A model generated the notes under the pieces. The model did not search any database and was not told the DNA's origin. It saw only the letters and a list, made by a program, of their open reading frames with translations. A program made the translations under genes and the position numbers. From positions 9,638-28,730 of the forward strand of contig DJMM01000091.1 of assembly GCA_002435365.1 (NCBI GenBank): a DNA stretch of 19,093 nucleotides. The letters run 5' to 3'. Each line of letters begins with the position of its first letter. Position 1 is the stretch's first letter. Shown in pieces: positions 15,183 to 19,093 of this stretch. Source of the DNA: Ignavibacteriales bacterium UBA6490 (GTDB lineage: Bacteria; Bacteroidota; Ignavibacteria; Ignavibacteriales; Ignavibacteriaceae).

Positions 15183-16553
15183 CTAGGCAACCAATAAATT
15201 TTCTTCATGTCTGCTGAAAAAGAACATGCTGTTTTTTTGGCCGGCCCTTATCTTATCCATTTCTTTCTGATAGAAGAACCTTCTTTCCCCGAGTGCCGGT
15301 TCAAGTTCAGTTAACCAGGTTGCATTCTTATCGTACTTTGCAAAGAAGGGGCGTTTTACCCAATCCGGGTTTCTTCCCTGCAGGAAGGAAAGTACAAACA
15401 CTTTTTCATCATTTATTTCTGTTATTCCTTCAATCGCAACCTTGCCGGGGATGGCAGACATTGAGGGTCCCCGTACTGTTCTGCTTAAACCCGAAACCTG
15501 GTTAAATGCATCCCTGAAAATTTCAAATGCCCGGAACAGCGGAACGGAAAAATAATTTTGCGCACCGGTATTTCTTTCAATGAACATATAGTATGGTATC
15601 ATTCCGAGTGCTACCTGGTTTCTCCACATCTTTGTCCATACTTCAGGGTCATCATTAATGTGGTTCAGAAGTGGAGACTGTGTTCTTATTTCGGCGCCTG
15701 TATTTCTTACTCTTTTAATTGCTTCAACAGCAGCATCTGTACCCATCTCTTTATAATGGTTGAAGTGAGCCATTATGGAGAGATGCTTCCCCGATCTGAC
15801 GACTGTTTCGAAAAGCCTGAGAAGATCATCGGAGTCCTTATCCGAAATAAATCTGTAAGGCCAGTAAGCAAGTGCTTTCGTGCCGATCCTGATTGAATGA
15901 ATATGGCTGAAATCCTTACTGAGCAGCGGCATTATATACTGCCTTAGATTTGCAGTGCTCATTACAAGCGGATCACCACCGGTAATAAGAATATTTGTTA
16001 TTTCCTTATGCGCTTTAATATATTCCTGAAATTTTCTGGACTCGTCGGTGGAAAACTTCATGTCTGTATCTCCAATGAACTGCGGCCACCGGAAGCAGAA
16101 AGTACAGTAAGCGTGACAGGTCTGTCCCGTGGAAGGGAATACCAGGCAGGTCTCACGGTATTTATGCTGTACACCGGGTACCATCTCCCCGTTCATTATC
16201 GGGACGTTTAAATCCATCTGGCCTGCAGGGTGGGGATTAAGTTCATTCCTGATGCCGTTTACAATTTTTTGTATTTCCTGCCGGGGAAGATTTTTCTTAA
16301 GTGCATTGCTAATCCTTGAAAACTGGTCACGGCTTAGCATATCCGGCTGCATGAAATTCAGAATGAAAATGGGATCATTAGGAACATTGTTCCAGTCTAT
16401 CAATTGTTCAACAACATAATTGTTGGTACGGAATGGCAGTACATGTGCGACTGCTTTTATATCTGATCTCTCATCCTCGCTCAGCATTTTAAGCTGCGGA
16501 AGACGGTCTATATCCTTTAGTCCCAGTAGTTTTAGTTTCATGGGTGGAGACAT
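15183..16553 (-). CDS. KamA-family radical SAM protein (substrate unknown)
   Basis: The 456-residue protein belongs to the lysine 2,3-aminomutase-like radical SAM family. The [4Fe-4S] cysteines are Cys146, Cys150 and Cys153 (CHAYCTFC), followed by the SAM-binding ITGGDPL (190-196). Lys371 in IPGKVAI is the likely PLP-anchoring lysine. Against the canonical aminomutase, the two aspartates that hold the substrate amino group seem replaced: the YYMFIERN stretch (321-328) has Arg327 where the family has Asp, and Ser is found before IPGK. The iron-sulfur motif also has FCFRW instead of the usual HCTRR type. It should therefore not be named a lysine aminomutase. The ATG at 16553 is backed by GAGG six bases upstream. 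A good promoter lies upstream, and the gene appears monocistronic. Confidence 0.85.
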   Translation of the reverse strand: MSPPMKLKLLGLKDIDRLPQLKMLSEDERSDIKAVAHVLPFRTNNYVVEQLIDWNNVPNDPIFILNFMQPDMLSRDQFSRISNALKKNLPRQEIQKIVNGIRNELNPHPAGQMDLNVPIMNGEMVPGVQHKYRETCLVFPSTGQTCHAYCTFCFRWPQFIGDTDMKFSTDESRKFQEYIKAHKEITNILITGGDPLVMSTANLRQYIMPLLSKDFSHIHSIRIGTKALAYWPYRFISDKDSDDLLRLFETVVRSGKHLSIMAHFNHYKEMGTDAAVEAIKRVRNTGAEIRTQSPLLNHINDDPEVWTKMWRNQVALGMIPYYMFIERNTGAQNYFSVPLFRAFEIFRDAFNQVSGLSRTVRGPSMSAIPGKVAIEGITEINDEKVFVLSFLQGRNPDWVKRPFFAKYDKNATWLTELEPALGERRFFYQKEMDKIRAGQKNSMFFFSRHEENLLVA

Positions 16554-16623
16554 CTGTTACCTCGTTTTAGTGAATAGAATTAAAGAATACCAGAACCAAA
16601 GCGGGTTCAGTGAAGTTTTAACT

Positions 16624-16653
16624 CAAAGATAATAATTTTGCTGAGAAATCAAA
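16624..16653 (-). promoter_or_regulatory. Bacteroidota-type promoter of the radical SAM gene
   Basis: On the minus strand TTTG (16650-16653) and TATCTTTG (16624-16631) are separated by 18 bases, an exact match to the TTTG / TAnnTTTG arrangement of Bacteroidota housekeeping promoters. The predicted leader is about 60 bases. It is the best promoter match in the window. Confidence 0.6.
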
Positions 16654-16690
16654 GGAAAAACGGACTTGATGTGGGTTCCCTGGTATAAAC

Positions 16691-16718
16691 AAAAAAAGCG
16701 GTAAAAACCGCTTTTTTT
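16691..16718 (-). terminator. intrinsic terminator of the small basic protein gene
   Basis: A perfect 12-bp stem (16691-16702 with 16707-16718) with a 4-A loop combines a GC core (GCGGT/ACCGC) with A and T runs on both sides. It lies 7 bases after the stop of the minus-strand gene at 16726 and can work in both directions. Confidence 0.9.
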
Positions 16719-16725
16719 CACTGAT

Positions 16726-16890
16726 TTACTTAATCTCGGTAACTTTGCTGATATCGTCCAGCTTAACAAAACGCTCGTTGAATTTAATAGTGCCCTTACT
16801 GCTTTTAACAGCCTTAATAAGCTTTACGTTAACGCCTTCGACCTTCTTTTTTCCTTTTGCTTTATCAGCGAATGACTGCTGCTTTGCCAT
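16726..16890 (-). CDS. 54-residue basic protein, possibly DUF4295-like
   Basis: This short reading frame has an ATG at 16890 with GGAG five bases upstream, a clean stop and an immediate strong terminator, so it is very likely a real gene. The product begins MAKQQSFADKAKGKKK and is lysine-rich, with a second half (VKLIKAVKSSKGTIKFNER, about 22-40, then FVKLDDISK) that reads as beta strands separated by turns. Size, the MAK- start and the pattern of a strand, KSxKGT turn and F-[NK]-E strand recall the DUF4295 small proteins of Bacteroidota, which I remember as ribosome-associated; this is a resemblance by eye only. No ribosomal gene is adjacent. A nucleic-acid-binding or ribosomal role is an inference. 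Confidence 0.8.
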   Translation of the reverse strand: MAKQQSFADKAKGKKKVEGVNVKLIKAVKSSKGTIKFNERFVKLDDISKVTEIK

Positions 16891-17315
16891 AAAATCTCCA
16901 AATTTTTTAATTAATAAATATAATCAGCCTTCGCTTTAAAAAAAAGACCTTTATACCCTCATTTGTTAACGGTTTGAACTTCCGTCTGACAACCTGGGAA
17001 ATAAGATAATTGATTGATGGGGTTATTACTTAATTCTGATTTTAGCGTGGCAGGTAAAGAAACTCCCCCAAATTACAAACAAATAGCAATTATTAATAAT
17101 CCCAACTGGGTTTCGGTCAGGTTCTGATTGGGTTGGTCCTCCGGCGTTGAGCCGGCCTTCCACCGGCACTCCTCCGTCTATCCCAGCCAAAATGACGGAC
17201 CAGTGGCGGATGACGGGGCGAGGAAGATCAGGGCGACAGACCGACTTAATCGGAATCGTATTTGTTTATTTATTAAAAGATTGAATGATTGGATGATTGA
17301 CTGATTGAATATTAC
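16891..17315. other. intergenic region with GC-rich repeat-like block
   Basis: The left part (16891-17100) is A+T-rich leader of the small protein gene. From about 17101 to 17245 composition changes sharply to GC-rich, with CCGGC-N5-GCCGG at 17141-17155 and repeated CCGGC and CTCC words. An 8-bp tandem follows at 17279-17310. No reading frame or known RNA was recognised; together with the palindrome that follows it looks like a composite dispersed repeat. Confidence 0.5.
17279..17310. repeat. 8-bp degenerate tandem repeat, four units
   Basis: Four consecutive octamers GATTGAAT, GATTGGAT, GATTGACT and GATTGAAT fit GATTGRNT without gaps. It directly precedes the stop codon and palindrome at the 3' end of the glycoside-hydrolase-like frame. 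Confidence 0.85.
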
Positions 17316-18965
17316 TCAATCCCCGGTCACTGAGTGATTCGGGCAGAGGAAATGATATTTCGAATTGCAATTCTTATTCTGCCCGAATCGTATCGAAGTG
17401 ACCGGGTAACGGAAAACCAACATGTCATTCTGAACCCGCCCGCTGCCGGGTGAATAATCTCTATAATATTCATATAACAAATCAGGGGTAAATGTAGTAT
17501 CAGTAATTCTGTCTATCAATACCCGGTAATAAACTAGAGAATCGTCGCAATTTACTTCTCTCTTCTGTTGATTTGTTACAATAAGTTTCCATACCAGTAC
17601 TCCTTTTGCACCATGAGCCAGTGCCATCATCAAAGAAGAATTCATCTCCGCATTTGTGGGGTAGCGCAAAAAGCAGGGATTAGTCCATTTATAACGGTAG
17701 GGAGTACCGATCATTGTTTCATACCAGAAATCATTATCAGCCTGCCAGGCTTCCTGAAGTCTTGCATGCTGCTGGTTATTCTCAAGTATCGGCTGTGGTA
17801 TTATTCCATTGCTGATAAATTCCACATTTATCCTCTGGGGATTTATCATATTCTTATACTTTTCTATAGTCCAGTCACCGTTACGCATACCAGGCCATTG
17901 AGGGTAAAATTCGGAAATACCGATCTTACCTTTTTCACGAAGTGCTTCTTCCACTATTTTCATCGGTGTATAATGATCAATTGTCTGCGGCTCACTTATT
18001 GTGAAAAAATATTTGATATTCCAGGGACTTGAATATCTATCGACAAATTGTTTAACAAAGTATTTTACACCTTCGCTATCCTGGGCAATTTGCCTGCCGA
18101 TTCTTTCATCATACACCTGGAAATAATCAATGAAGATCTGTCTTTTTCCATACCAGGTTACCTGGAATTCTATTCCTGTCCCGTTCTCTGTATCATTAAA
18201 ACTCAAGGGATTTTCAGTACCCATGAAGGTAGTCTTCTCAATAGCCTGACGGAACTCCTGCGGATAAGTATAATTCAAGGAAAAACTGTGAAATTCGTCA
18301 GATGTAAAAGAGGAGTCATAAAAGGTCCGGCTGGATAATGTTAAACTTATGCTGTCATCTTTGTCATCCAGGTATGTAAAGACCACTGCAACCCTGCATA
18401 TTGAATCTCCAGGCAAAGGATTGAATGGAATTAAATTAGTCTTTGCTATTTCAAATTTCAGTACATAATTAATTTCCTGAGTTAAATATAGAAGTTTATA
18501 ATTTTTATCCTGCCTGTAATAAGGTCCGCGTAGCATCAGTTCTCCGGAGTGAGAAGTCTCTGAGCCGGTAGTCCAGCAGTTTCTGTTATTATATACTGTG
18601 CTACCCCCGTAATTTGCTCTGAAACCTGTGCCAGAATTGCTGGTTACATCCTCTGCTTCCCACTTTGTGTAATAACCACTGGAATAGTAGTTTACAAAAT
18701 CTGTGGTTGAATCTACCGACCTGCTTGCTATAACAGTATATTTACTCAGATATCCCCATTGATAAGGATTGTTATAGTTTGCATACTGCACAATAGTATT
18801 CATCTTCAGACTATCCACATAATTATAAACAGTCTGGTTCATACTGTCAACCATATCAAGGTACACTCCATAAATAAATTTATTCTCACCCTGCTGTATC
18901 TGAGCAGTTGTACCTGATGTGAATAAAAGAAAAATCAAAACACAAAACTTAAAGGATTTGAACAT
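17316..18965 (-). CDS. secreted glycoside-hydrolase-like protein, 3' truncated
   Basis: The 549-residue frame starts with a Sec signal peptide (about 1-21). Residues 30-95 look like the start of a TIM-barrel-type fold, 99-285 read as an inserted beta-sandwich (WEAED, FRANYGG, then IFIDYFQVYDERIG), and 290-500 return to barrel-like sequence ending in the motif ALAHGAKGVLVWK (448-460), typical of the last strands of glycoside-hydrolase-like barrels. No catalytic pair can be assigned with confidence. From about residue 503 (near 17459) the code is repeat DNA: the tail PGSGRVQND through VTGD is encoded by a palindromic element and does not look like protein. A normal member would probably continue, often to a C-terminal sorting domain in this phylum. 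I read it as truncated by an insertion or rearrangement, possibly a pseudogene. The start is supported by GGAGG seven bases upstream. Confidence 0.65.
   Translation of the reverse strand: MFKSFKFCVLIFLLFTSGTTAQIQQGENKFIYGVYLDMVDSMNQTVYNYVDSLKMNTIVQYANYNNPYQWGYLSKYTVIASRSVDSTTDFVNYYSSGYYTKWEAEDVTSNSGTGFRANYGGSTVYNNRNCWTTGSETSHSGELMLRGPYYRQDKNYKLLYLTQEINYVLKFEIAKTNLIPFNPLPGDSICRVAVVFTYLDDKDDSISLTLSSRTFYDSSFTSDEFHSFSLNYTYPQEFRQAIEKTTFMGTENPLSFNDTENGTGIEFQVTWYGKRQIFIDYFQVYDERIGRQIAQDSEGVKYFVKQFVDRYSSPWNIKYFFTISEPQTIDHYTPMKIVEEALREKGKIGISEFYPQWPGMRNGDWTIEKYKNMINPQRINVEFISNGIIPQPILENNQQHARLQEAWQADNDFWYETMIGTPYRYKWTNPCFLRYPTNAEMNSSLMMALAHGAKGVLVWKLIVTNQQKREVNCDDSLVYYRVLIDRITDTTFTPDLLYEYYRDYSPGSGRVQNDMLVFRYPVTSIRFGQNKNCNSKYHFLCPNHSVTGD
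17322..17406. repeat. 85-bp nested palindrome at the 3' end of the truncated gene
   Basis: Outer arms CCCGGTCACT (17322-17331) and AGTGACCGGG (17397-17406) are perfect complements, as are inner 12-bp arms (17336-17347 with 17378-17389). The loop contains a perfect 12-bp palindrome, GAATTGCAATTC (17362-17373). This is a REP- or MITE-sized hairpin lying inside the annotated reading frame just before its stop. Confidence 0.85.
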
Positions 18966-19093
18966 CTCAAAACCTCCATCTATTATTTTCTGATATCTTT
19001 ATTTTGGGACTACTTTTTACAGATAGTCCTTCTCATTTCCTCAGTCTATTAATTTATAGTTAGCATCATTTGATACTATTTTAGGAAAATCAT
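18966..19093. other. upstream region of the glycoside-hydrolase-like gene
   Basis: These 128 bp contain the GGAGG Shine-Dalgarno of the last gene and should hold its promoter, but no TAnnTTTG box was found on the minus strand. No other gene is visible before the window ends. Confidence 0.4.

Noticed and set aside
15183..16553. Name lysine 2,3-aminomutase (kamA) for the radical SAM protein
   Set aside because: Family membership is clear, but the substrate-binding aspartates appear substituted, so the specific name is not supported.
17101..17260. Structured RNA gene (tRNA, tmRNA or RNase P fragment) in the GC-rich segment
   Set aside because: No cloverleaf, T-loop or other recognisable conserved core; the repeat explanation fits better.

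Overview
The window looks like chromosome from a Gram-negative (diderm) bacterium of the Bacteroidota/Chlorobi side, most likely an Ignavibacteria-type organism. The evidence is an outer-membrane beta-barrel protein, a lipoprotein signal, a Bacteroidota-type promoter (TTTG-N18-TATCTTTG) upstream of the radical SAM gene, A+T-leaning composition, and good Shine-Dalgarno sequences before several genes, which would be unusual in classical Bacteroidia. The lineage is an inference from style, not from a marker-gene tree. No rRNA, tRNA, CRISPR array, transposase or phage gene was seen.

Left part (1-4400, all minus strand): an alpha/beta hydrolase, a nearly 1-kb stretch without a convincing gene (it has an 11-bp tandem triplet, an isolated promoter-like box and a strong hairpin), a four-helix CopD-like membrane protein, a highly charged lipoprotein with its own terminator, and a DUF1761 membrane protein. 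A divergent intergenic region (4401-4825) with a conspicuous hairpin leads into the plus-strand pair at 4826-7834. The first gene of that pair is the most unusual in the window: a secreted endonuclease/exonuclease/phosphatase (EEP, DNase I-like) domain fused directly to an Omp85-type barrel. The second is a cytoplasmic asparaginase.

Middle (7835-13523, minus strand): a compact run reading MFS transporter, queC, queF, a glnD-like PII uridylyltransferase and murI. It joins queuosine-precursor synthesis, nitrogen signalling and D-glutamate supply for peptidoglycan. The asparaginase and murI stop codons abut with no base between them. Divergent from the MFS gene is tpiA (13585-14340) with a textbook terminator.

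Right part: ogt (O6-alkylguanine repair) converges on a KamA-family radical SAM protein with 2 bp between stops. The KamA-like protein keeps its iron-sulfur cysteines and a candidate PLP lysine, but appears to lack the lysine-binding aspartates of true lysine 2,3-aminomutase. Next comes an overlooked 54-residue basic protein with its own SD and terminator. The last gene is a secreted glycoside-hydrolase-like protein whose 3' end runs into a repeat block (about 17100-17460) holding a GC-rich segment, a four-unit 8-bp tandem and an 85-bp nested palindrome. That gene looks truncated.

The best candidate for something new is the EEP-barrel fusion. Its layout resembles type Vd (PlpD-like) autotransport but with a nuclease/phosphodiesterase-fold passenger and no visible POTRA domain.
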